The translations under genes were made by a program, and so were the position numbers. The notes under the pieces were generated by a model. It did not search any database and was not told where the DNA came from. It was given only the letters and a program-made list of their open reading frames with translations. From a bacterium (GTDB lineage Bacteria > JAGOBX01), in the NCBI GenBank assembly GCA_029551925.1, contig JAKPEO010000108.1:1-23886 (forward strand): a stretch of 23,886 nt of DNA. Direction: 5' to 3'. Shown here in pieces: positions 6,824 through 16,675 of this stretch. Position 1 is the first letter of the stretch. The number at the start of each line of letters is the position of its first letter.

Positions 6824-8176
6824 TTAACCAATCATTAAATCCTCTTCCGGATAAGAATATTCTATCTTTTCATTTGCATCTAAAATTATCAAAGCGAAAG
6901 TTAATAATCCTATTCTGCCTAAAAACATTAAAAGTATAACAATAATTTTTGCGCCAGTCGATAAAAACGATGTTATGCCGAGCGATAATCCGACAGTGCC
7001 AAAAGCGCTGACCGCTTCAAATAAAATTTTAAAAAAATAATTGTTAAGTTCCTTAATGTAATGATGATTTTCAAGTATTGAGAGAAGCATAAATACGCAA
7101 ATAAATAATAAAATTAACGCTGATATTATTAATATTACACTTTTATTTAATGTGTCTTTACTAAATGTTCTTTTGAATAGTTGACTATTATTTTTTCCGA
7201 TAATTTTTGAATATATAGAAAAAAAAATTACTGTGAATGTGGTGGTTTTTATACCGCCAGCGCACGAGCCGGGCGAACCGCCGATGAACATTAAGACAAT
7301 TATAATAAGCAATGTGGATTCGTTGAATGAATTAAGATTTACAGAATTAAAACCGGCTGTCCGCGATGTTATGCTTTGAAATATCGAAGATAAAATTTTA
7401 GTTGAAAAATCATAATCTATAAAAGCGCAGCCGTATTCAAAAATAAAAATTAACAGCGCACCAAAAAATATTAAGAATATAGTCGCAGAAATTACTACTT
7501 TGCTGTGAAACGAAAATTTATATTTAGTTTTTTTTATTTTTTCGTATATTTCTTCAAGTACAAAAAAACCGAGCCCGCCGCTTATTATTAAAATTGAAAT
7601 TACACCAAGTAAATACCAATTGTTATAATAGTTTTCCAAACTATTACTAAACAACGAAAATCCAGCATTGCAAAATGCTGAAATAGAATGAAATATAGAT
7701 AACTCAACAGCATTTAATAAATCGTATTTTTGATAAAAATAAAAAAATAAAAATAATGCACCGCAAAATTCAATAACAAAAACAAACTTAAATAATCGCA
7801 GAATAAATTTTCTAAATTCAAATTTTAAACCTTGCGTAAGCGTTTCATCAATGACTTTAAAATTTAGATAATGTCTATTTTTAGTTAATAATATCATTAT
7901 GAAAGAAGTTATAGTTAAAACTCCGAGCCCGCCAATTTGCATTAATAGCATTAATATTAAACGGCCTTGATGATTGAATGTTGTAGGCGTATCAACTACC
8001 GCTAAACCAGTTACGCAAACAGCAGAAGTAGATGTAAATAACGCGTCAATAAAAGAAATAGATTTATATGTAGAACTTTTCAAATAAAGCGATACGGCGC
8101 CTAAAATAATCAATATTAAAAAACTTGCAATTATCCATAAAGTAGGCGGAATTTTTTTTAAATAATTTGTTTTCAT
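6824..8176 (-). CDS. ktrB: KtrB/TrkH-type K+ transporter, membrane subunit
   Basis: A 450-residue multi-pass inner-membrane protein of the SKT K+ transporter family. Four pore-loop repeats are visible, each with its filter glycine: SAVCVTGL, SAFCNAGF, SRTAGFNSV and SAFGTVGL. The length fits KtrB rather than the longer TrkH. It lies 8 bases downstream of clc and 30 bases upstream of ktrA, so all three are probably on one transcript. Together with KtrA it imports K+, probably for osmotic or turgor control. Confidence 0.9.
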   Translation of the reverse strand: MKTNYLKKIPPTLWIIASFLILIILGAVSLYLKSSTYKSISFIDALFTSTSAVCVTGLAVVDTPTTFNHQGRLILMLLMQIGGLGVLTITSFIMILLTKNRHYLNFKVIDETLTQGLKFEFRKFILRLFKFVFVIEFCGALFLFFYFYQKYDLLNAVELSIFHSISAFCNAGFSLFSNSLENYYNNWYLLGVISILIISGGLGFFVLEEIYEKIKKTKYKFSFHSKVVISATIFLIFFGALLIFIFEYGCAFIDYDFSTKILSSIFQSITSRTAGFNSVNLNSFNESTLLIIIVLMFIGGSPGSCAGGIKTTTFTVIFFSIYSKIIGKNNSQLFKRTFSKDTLNKSVILIISALILLFICVFMLLSILENHHYIKELNNYFFKILFEAVSAFGTVGLSLGITSFLSTGAKIIVILLMFLGRIGLLTFALIILDANEKIEYSYPEEDLMIG

Positions 8177-8184
8177 CGTATTTT

Positions 8185-10170
8185 TTAATTATTTTTTTTA
8201 TATTTTATTTTCAAATAATCTATTGTTTCTGATAATCTGTTAACCTTTTTTTCATTAGAAATATTAGCGTAAAATTTTATTATGTCGTTTTGGGTTATTA
8301 TTCCCACAACATTATTATCCTGCGGATTATCTAATACAGGCAAAACCGTAGTCTGAAAAGAATAAAAAATTTTTATAGCAATATCTAAATTATCATGCTG
8401 GTATAAACGCGGTATTCGTTCGGCGCGCGCGATTTTTTCAATTGTATTTTGCGAATTGCCATTAATTAAACTTTCGCGCAGCATATATCTTTTTAAAATG
8501 CCTACATATTTATTATTTTCATCTACTACTGGAAACGAATAAAAATTATAGGTATTAAACATTTTTTCCGCTTCGCTAATAGTAGTATTTATTGAAAGAG
8601 TAATAACATTTTTATTCATTATTTTTGATACATCTTCCATTTTAAAATCTACATTCTCAGTAGGTAAATGTATTCCGCTTTCAATCATAATAGCGTCATA
8701 AATTGAATGCTTGAATAACGCTCGCGAAACAGAGAAACTCGTCATATTAGCAAGCATTAATGGCAATATAATTTCATAATTATGCGTCATTTCAAATATT
8801 ATAAGAATAGAAGTAATAGGCGATTTCATTACAGCGGCAAAAAATGCGCCCATTCCGACTAACGCATAAGCGCCGTAATCAGCTGTAAGATGCGGAACAA
8901 ATATGTTCACTATATAACCAATCACAGCGCCAGCCATTGCTCCGATAAATATTGTCGGAGCAAATATCCCGCCCGGCACGCCAGCGCCAAAACAAATAGC
9001 AATTGCGATAATTTTATAAATTAATAAAAATAAAATTAATTTGCCGGATAGATTATTTGTCATTACGTCTTCCATCTGTTTATAGACTGCCGTCGCCGGA
9101 CCTACGGATTTATCATTATTTGTTTTTTTCAAAGCGCTGAATAATTTGAATTTTGTCTGCGCTTCGTGCGGTATTTCTTCCAATTCGCTAATATCTTCTT
9201 GTTTTCTAAATTCAGCGGATTTTTTTAGGCCCTCTATTGTTTCATTTTTTTTTATTTGCTGCTTGGAAATGTAATTGAAGCCAGTTATATCCGGCGGCAA
9301 GACAATTGCGCAAATACCGATAAATAATCCGCCGATTACTGGATATAATGATTTATGCGGAACATTAGTAGCGCTTATTTTATTTTTTAAAAATAGTAAT
9401 AATTTAATAAAAAAATATGCGAGCAACGCGCAAAATAATCCGACAAATAAATAAAAAAATAATTCTAATGGCTGCGTTAAAGTATATTTAGGAACTACAA
9501 ATGATGGCATATTGCCTAATAATAATCGCTGCAGAGTTGAAGCCAGCACGCAGGCGATAATAGTGGAGCCGATTATTTGCGTAGAAAAATTGCCTATTAA
9601 ATCTTCTAATGCAAACATTATACCGCTTATCGGCGTATTAAACGCAGCGGATAAGCCGCCAGCTGCGCCGCAGATCACTAAACTCCTAATATTTGAACGC
9701 TTAATATGAAATATTTTGCCAATCCACGAGCCGAGCGCTCCGCAAATAAAAATTGTCGGACCTTCTGGACCTACTGCCATTCCTCCGCCAATACATAATA
9801 ACGCCACTAAAAATTTGCCGATTATTTCTTTTGACGGAATAATGCCGTAATTGTAATATAATGCTTTTTTTAATTGCGTTATACCGCCGCCGCCTGATTC
9901 TGGAAAAAAATAATATAATAATAATCCGGAAAAAAACGCGCAAATAAGCGGTATATAAAAAAAATGAAAATTATAAGCAAATGGCAATGTTTTATCGTAA
10001 AATACTAAATCTTCAAATAAATGTATTGCAACTTTAAATGATACTGCGGCAAAACCGCTTAATAGTCCGACTAATATAATTAAAAATGGCAGCAGCGCAT
10101 CCGGATTAATAATAATTTTTTTATATAAGTCATTTAATTTTAAATTCAGATTTGTAAATAAATTCGCCAT
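8185..10170 (-). CDS. ClC-family chloride channel/antiporter with CBS domains and an insert
   Basis: A 661-residue ClC protein moving chloride, probably in exchange for H+. Visible parts are the first anion loop SGGGGIT (about 92-98), the gate motif GPEGP with Glu136 (134-138), GGIFAP (400-405), and a Tyr in SIYDAIM near 491 that matches the central pore tyrosine. The residue matching the inner proton glutamate appears to be Asp190 after Glu189. Two CBS domains fill about 513-640 and usually sense adenine nucleotides. Residues about 303-372 form a charged, soluble insert placed just before the helix leading to GGIFAP, where ClC proteins normally have only a short linker. It is the first gene of a minus-strand operon with ktrB and ktrA. 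I see no clear promoter in 10171-10203. Confidence 0.9.
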   Translation of the reverse strand: MANLFTNLNLKLNDLYKKIIINPDALLPFLIILVGLLSGFAAVSFKVAIHLFEDLVFYDKTLPFAYNFHFFYIPLICAFFSGLLLYYFFPESGGGGITQLKKALYYNYGIIPSKEIIGKFLVALLCIGGGMAVGPEGPTIFICGALGSWIGKIFHIKRSNIRSLVICGAAGGLSAAFNTPISGIMFALEDLIGNFSTQIIGSTIIACVLASTLQRLLLGNMPSFVVPKYTLTQPLELFFYLFVGLFCALLAYFFIKLLLFLKNKISATNVPHKSLYPVIGGLFIGICAIVLPPDITGFNYISKQQIKKNETIEGLKKSAEFRKQEDISELEEIPHEAQTKFKLFSALKKTNNDKSVGPATAVYKQMEDVMTNNLSGKLILFLLIYKIIAIAICFGAGVPGGIFAPTIFIGAMAGAVIGYIVNIFVPHLTADYGAYALVGMGAFFAAVMKSPITSILIIFEMTHNYEIILPLMLANMTSFSVSRALFKHSIYDAIMIESGIHLPTENVDFKMEDVSKIMNKNVITLSINTTISEAEKMFNTYNFYSFPVVDENNKYVGILKRYMLRESLINGNSQNTIEKIARAERIPRLYQHDNLDIAIKIFYSFQTTVLPVLDNPQDNNVVGIITQNDIIKFYANISNEKKVNRLSETIDYLKIKYKKNN

Positions 10171-10203
10171 TTTTTTGAAGTATGCTTTTTGTTAAAAAAA
10201 GAA

Positions 10204-10250
10204 AAAAGGCGATTACGAATTTACTTAATTAAAATTTGTAATCGCCTTTT
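10204..10250 (-). terminator. Rho-independent terminator of eno
   Basis: A 19-bp stem (10204-10222 with 10232-10250) with one G-U pair surrounds a 9-base loop. On the minus strand it is followed by a T run, directly after the end of eno. The plus strand also has T-rich sequence after the stem, so it could act both ways. It separates eno from the ClC operon. Confidence 0.85.
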
Positions 10251-10281
10251 TATTTTTAAGTTTTTACCTTTAAGTATTTAA

Positions 10282-11577
<1,296 letters not shown>

Positions 11578-11598
11578 CTAAAAAAAATATTGAAAATT

Positions 11599-11626
11599 AT
11601 TGTAATATATTTTTAATATAAGTCAA
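11599..11626 (-). promoter_or_regulatory. Putative eno promoter
   Basis: On the minus strand TTGACT (plus 11621-11626) and TACAAT (plus 11599-11604) are 16 bases apart, about 35 bases ahead of the eno ATG. It is divergent to the TPR promoter at 11679-11706; the two -35 boxes lie about 50 bases apart. Confidence 0.55.
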
Positions 11627-11678
11627 TATAAAATTTAAAAAGCGTAAAAAACTAAATAATGAAAATAAAAAAAATAAT

Positions 11679-11706
11679 TTGACTATTTTTTTTTTTATTC
11701 TAAAAT
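11679..11706 (+). promoter_or_regulatory. Putative promoter of the TPR-TPR-HDOD-mfd operon
   Basis: TTGACT at 11679-11684 and TAAAAT at 11701-11706 are separated by 16 bases, mostly T. GGAGG at 11749-11753 follows and serves the GTG start at 11762. Confidence 0.5.
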
Positions 11707-11761
11707 TAATAGGTTATCATATAAATACATATTGCTAATTATTTTTTTGGAGGATGTGGTA

Positions 11762-13795
11762 GTGAAGCGGTATATACTATGCGCTCTTATAATGATATAT
11801 TTTTCAGCAAATTTATTATTTTCGCAAAATTTTTTTGACGACGGAAAAAAAATGTTTGATGCTGGAAAATATAATGAGGCATTAGAAAATTTTAAAAAAG
11901 AAATTGAAAATCCTACGAGCAGAAAAAAAATAATTAGTTATTATTATATTGGCAGAACATACGAACAACTTAATAATACGCAAGCGGCACTTGAAACATA
12001 TAATAAAATTATAAAAGAATATCCCAACAATTTTTTATCAGAAAGTGCATTAAAAAGAATTAAAACATTAGAACCACTCGCAAAAATAGATTATAACAAA
12101 ATGACAGCAACACCGCAGACTCCGCAAGCAACATCACAACAATCTAAAAAAGAACAACAGCCTAAAACACCGCCGCCATCATCAAAAACAGAACAACAAA
12201 AAAAAAAATCTGCGCCACCGCAAATAAAATCAGAATTGATAAAAAAAGAATATACATATTCTGATGAACTAACAGCCCGAAAAAACAAAACGCGAAAAAA
12301 TGTCGAAAGCGAAATAAAAGCAAAAGTTCGTCAGCCGCTGCAAAAAAAAATAGAAACTGTCAAAATGATTGAAGAGCCACTTAACCCAATCGTATTAGCC
12401 CAACAAGAAATTAATAATTCTACTACCTCTATTACTTTATCAAATGAAACGCTAAAAGATAAAGAAGAAGCGCCAAAAATATCAATTCCTATTCTTCCGC
12501 CTCAGCCCGTAAAAATATCAGCGGAAACCGAAAATTTAACTGATTCCAAAATTGAAATTTTCAGAAATGATACTGCAATTCAATTATTCAAAAAAACCGA
12601 AGAATTAGAACAATTATTCAAATCAGCAAATGATAAACTTTCAAAAAGATTATTTATGGATAGTTTAGAGGATTTCAAAAAATATGCTGACCAAGCGCAA
12701 GATGACAATGTAAAAAAAGAAATGGCTTATTATAAAATTGCTGAAATATATCATATATTAGGTCAATATCAAGACGCAGCAAAAGCGTATTTAGAATATA
12801 TAAAAAGATATGAAAATCGACAAAATACTTATCGCGCGTGCTTTAATTTAGCGAATATTTATTTTGAAGCATTGGGTTTATATAATGATGCAAAGAAATA
12901 TTATCTATTGGCATTAGACAAAACATTAAATGTAGAAGTTATTAATAAAATAAAAGATAAAATAACTGAATTAGATAAACAAATAAAATCAATTGAAACG
13001 CAAAAACAATTAACGACATCCTCGCCGACTGCTCCTTCGAGCGCGCAAACGAATCTTGCTGCGCAAGTAAATACATCTGGCATTAAATTAAGCGAAAAAT
13101 TAGCATCAGAAAAAAATATAATAACAACATTCGACGAAGAAAAAACAGCGCCTGCGCAAAATTTACAAACAGATTTAAGATCAAGTCCTACTGCAATGGC
13201 AAAACCATTAATTACTAAACCTGCGCCGGAAATGAAAATGGCTGTTCCGGAATTCAAGCAAATTGAGCCGATTGCGCAAAAAGGGCGCCAGCGTAATATC
13301 AGCGAAATAGTAGAGCCGAAAAGAGAATTTGAATATTATATTACAGAGGGATACAAAGCTAAAAATATGGGAATGTATGGCGAAGCTATAAAACATTATA
13401 AAACAGCGATAGAATTTTATCCGGACAATCCGATTGCCTATAATAATTTAGCATATTTGTATAGCGAATTAGAAGTTAATCTTGAGGAAGCGTTATCGTT
13501 AATTGAGACAGCAATCAGATTAGACACATTAAATCGCGGAAGTTATTTAGATACGCTCGGCTGGATTTATTTTAAAATGGGCGATGTAACCAAAGCGCGC
13601 GAAGTATTGGAAAAAGCTGTATTTTATAATCCGTCGGCTATACGAAAATATCATTTAGCGCAGGTTTATAAAAAATTGAATTTACACGATAAGGCATTAA
13701 TAGAATTAAAAGGCGCGCAGATACTTCAGCCGACTGGCAAATTCGGCGAAACTATTAAAAACGAAATATTTGAATTGCAAAGCAGATTAAATTAA
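11762..13795 (+). CDS. Exported TPR-repeat protein
   Basis: A 677-residue protein starting at GTG 11762, chosen because GGAGG (11749-11753) lies 8 bases upstream and the next residues form a signal peptide (KRYILCALIMIYFSANLLFS, cleavage probably before QNFF). No lipobox cysteine is seen, so it is probably periplasmic. TPR-like helices occur in three groups: about 25-100, about 290-390 (YKIAEIYHILGQYQDAAKAY), and about 545-670 (GMYGEAIKHYKTAIEFYPDN, then three more units). Between them are disordered linkers rich in Lys, Gln, Pro, Thr and Ala. TPRs bind partner proteins; no catalytic domain is visible. The next gene, 30 bases on, is also an exported TPR protein, suggesting they work together. 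The specific function is unknown. Confidence 0.82.
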   Translation: MKRYILCALIMIYFSANLLFSQNFFDDGKKMFDAGKYNEALENFKKEIENPTSRKKIISYYYIGRTYEQLNNTQAALETYNKIIKEYPNNFLSESALKRIKTLEPLAKIDYNKMTATPQTPQATSQQSKKEQQPKTPPPSSKTEQQKKKSAPPQIKSELIKKEYTYSDELTARKNKTRKNVESEIKAKVRQPLQKKIETVKMIEEPLNPIVLAQQEINNSTTSITLSNETLKDKEEAPKISIPILPPQPVKISAETENLTDSKIEIFRNDTAIQLFKKTEELEQLFKSANDKLSKRLFMDSLEDFKKYADQAQDDNVKKEMAYYKIAEIYHILGQYQDAAKAYLEYIKRYENRQNTYRACFNLANIYFEALGLYNDAKKYYLLALDKTLNVEVINKIKDKITELDKQIKSIETQKQLTTSSPTAPSSAQTNLAAQVNTSGIKLSEKLASEKNIITTFDEEKTAPAQNLQTDLRSSPTAMAKPLITKPAPEMKMAVPEFKQIEPIAQKGRQRNISEIVEPKREFEYYITEGYKAKNMGMYGEAIKHYKTAIEFYPDNPIAYNNLAYLYSELEVNLEEALSLIETAIRLDTLNRGSYLDTLGWIYFKMGDVTKAREVLEKAVFYNPSAIRKYHLAQVYKKLNLHDKALIELKGAQILQPTGKFGETIKNEIFELQSRLN

Positions 13796-13825
13796 ATATA
13801 TTAATTTTATTCAAAAGGTGAAAAA

Positions 13826-15751
13826 ATGTTTCAAAAAAAATTTTTCTTGATTGTGATTTTATCATTAATATTAGCGCTTTCATCTTTTAATTTTGATGTT
13901 TCAGCAAATACAGAGAATTTTAATCGCGCAAAACAATTATTTGATTTATCATTACAGCAATTTAGACGCAATAATTTGAGAGAAGCGATTGATTTAATTA
14001 CCCGCGCAATAAGATTAGATAATACTAATTATGTCTATTATTATAATTTAGGCGTTTATTATTTAAGATTAAAAAATTACGATGAAGCGATTGATAGATT
14101 TCTCAATGCTTTAAAATATCAAGCTGATCATCAGGAATCCTATTATAATATCGGTTTGTGTTATTTTTACAAAGCTGATTATGTCAAAGCCGCTGATTAT
14201 TTCAAACAAGCAATCGGTTTAAATCAATATGATATAGACGCACAAATAAATTTAGGATTAGCGTATAAAAATTTGAATCAATTAGAAGCTGCTGTTATAC
14301 AATATCAAAAAGCACTGATGATTGATCCTGACAATACTTCCGCGCTTGTTAATTTAGCGGTAGTATATAAATTGCGCAATGAATTGCAAAAATCTGTTGA
14401 TTTATTTAATAAAGTTTTATCTCTTGAACCTGATAATACCGAAGCACTTTATAACCTTAATTTATTGAAAGACACAATAAAAAAACAACAGGAATTAACA
14501 GAAAAATTAGAGCAACCTAAACAAATATCGCAGCCAGCGCAAGTTGCCCAACAGCACGATGCGGAAAGTATTTCAGCGCAAAAAACGCAAAGCGCGCCAG
14601 CAGCGCAGTGGCAATTGCCGACATTAAAAAGCGACATAACTGGAAAGGAAGTGTCGTTCCCATTAGATTTTAAAGAGCCATACACTCTTGAAACAACAGT
14701 AAAGATGCAATTGCCAGAAGAAATAAAACCGAAATTATCATTATCAAGCAAATCAGAAACACAGCAGCCATTAAAACAAGATACAATTGCAATTACTTTG
14801 ACTTCGAATGTTCCGGCAGAACTTAATGAATGGCAAAAATTCAAAAGCGAATTAGTATCAGATATTAAATCTGAATTGTCTAATTTTCTTAATGACCTTA
14901 AAAAAATATTAGCGCCTGCAAGTTATAATGTTTCGCAAAAATCTTTTGGCTATGATGATTTCCTGTTTACTGATAATTTTTCAACATTTAATTTTCAAAA
15001 CAATGATTTATTGGGTTTTTCGACAAAAGCCGATAATTTTGATTTTCTAAATACAAATGATTTTAATTTTACTTCTGTAAATGATTTTAATCTTTCGGAT
15101 AATTTTGATTTATCTATAAATAATTTTGAAAATAATAATTTATCTTTTGATGCCGACGGCTTAATAAATTTTACAAACTTAAATCCATTTGAGCCGGAAC
15201 TTAACAGTTCTACATATTGGACTGATAATTCGAAGAGCGATATTTTTTCTGAAGCGGTAAGACAATCAAAACCAGCAGTCCAATCAGAGCAGTTTGACTG
15301 GCTAGGTATCGACAATTCTTCAGACTTTTCTGAATTATTGGATATTAACGAATTACTTAATGATTTAAATCAGCCGCTGGAAAATTCAAGTTTTGATATT
15401 AATTTAGGTATTGATAATTTAAATCAATCTACGGCAGTCTCAGCAAAAAATGATTTATTTGATTTCACTCCATTAAATTTAACAGATAATTTTACAATAT
15501 CGCCAGCGCAGCAGCCGCTAAAAACATCGGCGAATATTCAGCAGACAAAATCAACTAATCAATCTATGATTAATATTAATACTGATTCTGAAGAAGTATT
15601 AATGTCAAAAGGACTTCCAGCTGATATTGTAAAAAATATAATTTGGTATCGTTCGAATATTACAAAATTTCGGATGATAGAAGATTTTTTAACTTTGCCT
15701 AATGTAACGCAAGAGATATACAATAGATTTAAAGATAGAATAGTTTTTTAA
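13826..15751 (+). CDS. Exported TPR protein with Phe/Asn/Asp-rich tract and ComEA-like HhH end
   Basis: A 641-residue protein with an N-terminal signal peptide (hydrophobic 6-22, likely cleavage after VSA near residue 27) and AAGGTGA as ribosome site. Residues about 30-215 hold five or six tandem TPRs with classical spacing. Residues about 220-370 are a Gln/Lys/Ser/Pro linker. A 79-residue stretch from about 377 contains 16 Phe, 19 Asn and 12 Asp, one Lys and no Arg, in loose units such as DNFDFLNTNDFNF. More acidic disordered sequence follows. The last 60 residues start with ININTDSEEVL and contain LPADIVKNIIWYR and FRMIEDFLTLPNV, matching the helix-hairpin-helix domain of ComEA-type DNA-binding proteins. 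A periplasmic DNA-binding or scaffold role is inference. The stop is 6 bases before the HDOD gene. Confidence 0.82.
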   Translation: MFQKKFFLIVILSLILALSSFNFDVSANTENFNRAKQLFDLSLQQFRRNNLREAIDLITRAIRLDNTNYVYYYNLGVYYLRLKNYDEAIDRFLNALKYQADHQESYYNIGLCYFYKADYVKAADYFKQAIGLNQYDIDAQINLGLAYKNLNQLEAAVIQYQKALMIDPDNTSALVNLAVVYKLRNELQKSVDLFNKVLSLEPDNTEALYNLNLLKDTIKKQQELTEKLEQPKQISQPAQVAQQHDAESISAQKTQSAPAAQWQLPTLKSDITGKEVSFPLDFKEPYTLETTVKMQLPEEIKPKLSLSSKSETQQPLKQDTIAITLTSNVPAELNEWQKFKSELVSDIKSELSNFLNDLKKILAPASYNVSQKSFGYDDFLFTDNFSTFNFQNNDLLGFSTKADNFDFLNTNDFNFTSVNDFNLSDNFDLSINNFENNNLSFDADGLINFTNLNPFEPELNSSTYWTDNSKSDIFSEAVRQSKPAVQSEQFDWLGIDNSSDFSELLDINELLNDLNQPLENSSFDINLGIDNLNQSTAVSAKNDLFDFTPLNLTDNFTISPAQQPLKTSANIQQTKSTNQSMININTDSEEVLMSKGLPADIVKNIIWYRSNITKFRMIEDFLTLPNVTQEIYNRFKDRIVF

Positions 15752-15757
15752 ATTTAT

Positions 15758-16621
15758 ATGAATGAAAAGATAAAATTAATAATTGACAAAATCGAAAAAA
15801 TACCGACGCTGCCGCCGGTAATTAATCAGATTATTGCTGTATTAAACAATCCTAAAAGTTCTGCTGATGATGTTAACCGCGCAATTTTAACTGATATTGC
15901 GCTGTCTGCGAAAGTATTGAAATTAGTCAATTCTTCATATTTTGGACTGTCTAAAAAAGTTAGTTCAATTACTCAAGCAATTGTAATATTGGGTTTTAAT
16001 ACAATTCAAAGTTTGGCATTAACTGCGTCAATAATGTCTTTATTTTCTCACAATGAAAATCCGAAAATGAAAAGAGCAGATTTTTGGGATCATTCTTTTG
16101 CCGTGGCATTAGTATCAAAATTGATTGCCAAACATTTAAAAGTGCCGCTAAAAGATTTAGAGACATATTTTATTTCCGGATTATTCCATGATATTGGAAA
16201 AGTAGTGCTTGACCAATATTTGCACGAAGAATTTGACGCGGTATTAGAACTTGCGTCATTAGAGGGACAATCTATCTACGAAGCGGAAAAACATATTTTA
16301 GGCATTAGTCATTCGGATATTGGCAAATACATAACAGAAAAATGGAAATTACCTGATATTATTATTGAATCTATTCGTTATCATCATACTCCGCAATTAT
16401 CAACGACAGCCCAGCAAATAGCGACTGTCGTGTATTTATCTAATTTTTTATGCAAAGCAAAAAGAATTGGAAATAGCGGAGACTATAATATTTCAAATTT
16501 TCAAGAGCAGATTGTAACAAAATACAATATAACTCCTGATTTTATAAAAACATTATTAATGACAATTATCGACAAAGAAATAGAAGCAGCCAAATCAATG
16601 TTCAAAATTATCAAAAATTAA
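15758..16621 (+). CDS. HDOD-domain signalling protein
   Basis: A 287-residue protein consisting of one HDOD domain, a relative of HD hydrolases that usually serves as a regulatory or protein-interaction module rather than an enzyme. PTLPPVINQIIAVLNNP at the N-terminus, the SITQAIVILGF segment, and FHDIGK at 143-148 are typical; His-Asp is retained, so catalysis cannot be ruled out. No receiver, GGDEF or EAL partner domain is attached. There is no clear Shine-Dalgarno, and its start lies 6 bases after the previous stop, suggesting coupling with the TPR gene. Which signal it responds to is unknown. Confidence 0.88.
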   Translation: MNEKIKLIIDKIEKIPTLPPVINQIIAVLNNPKSSADDVNRAILTDIALSAKVLKLVNSSYFGLSKKVSSITQAIVILGFNTIQSLALTASIMSLFSHNENPKMKRADFWDHSFAVALVSKLIAKHLKVPLKDLETYFISGLFHDIGKVVLDQYLHEEFDAVLELASLEGQSIYEAEKHILGISHSDIGKYITEKWKLPDIIIESIRYHHTPQLSTTAQQIATVVYLSNFLCKAKRIGNSGDYNISNFQEQIVTKYNITPDFIKTLLMTIIDKEIEAAKSMFKIIKN

Positions 16622-16675
16622 ACATTAAATAGATAGTATTTATATTATTTCCTGAAAAATCAATAATCAAAAAAA

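Noticed and set aside
11732-11761. TTG start ten codons upstream for the first TPR gene
   Set aside because: It would lie before the GGAGG ribosome site and put an odd extension in front of the signal peptide.
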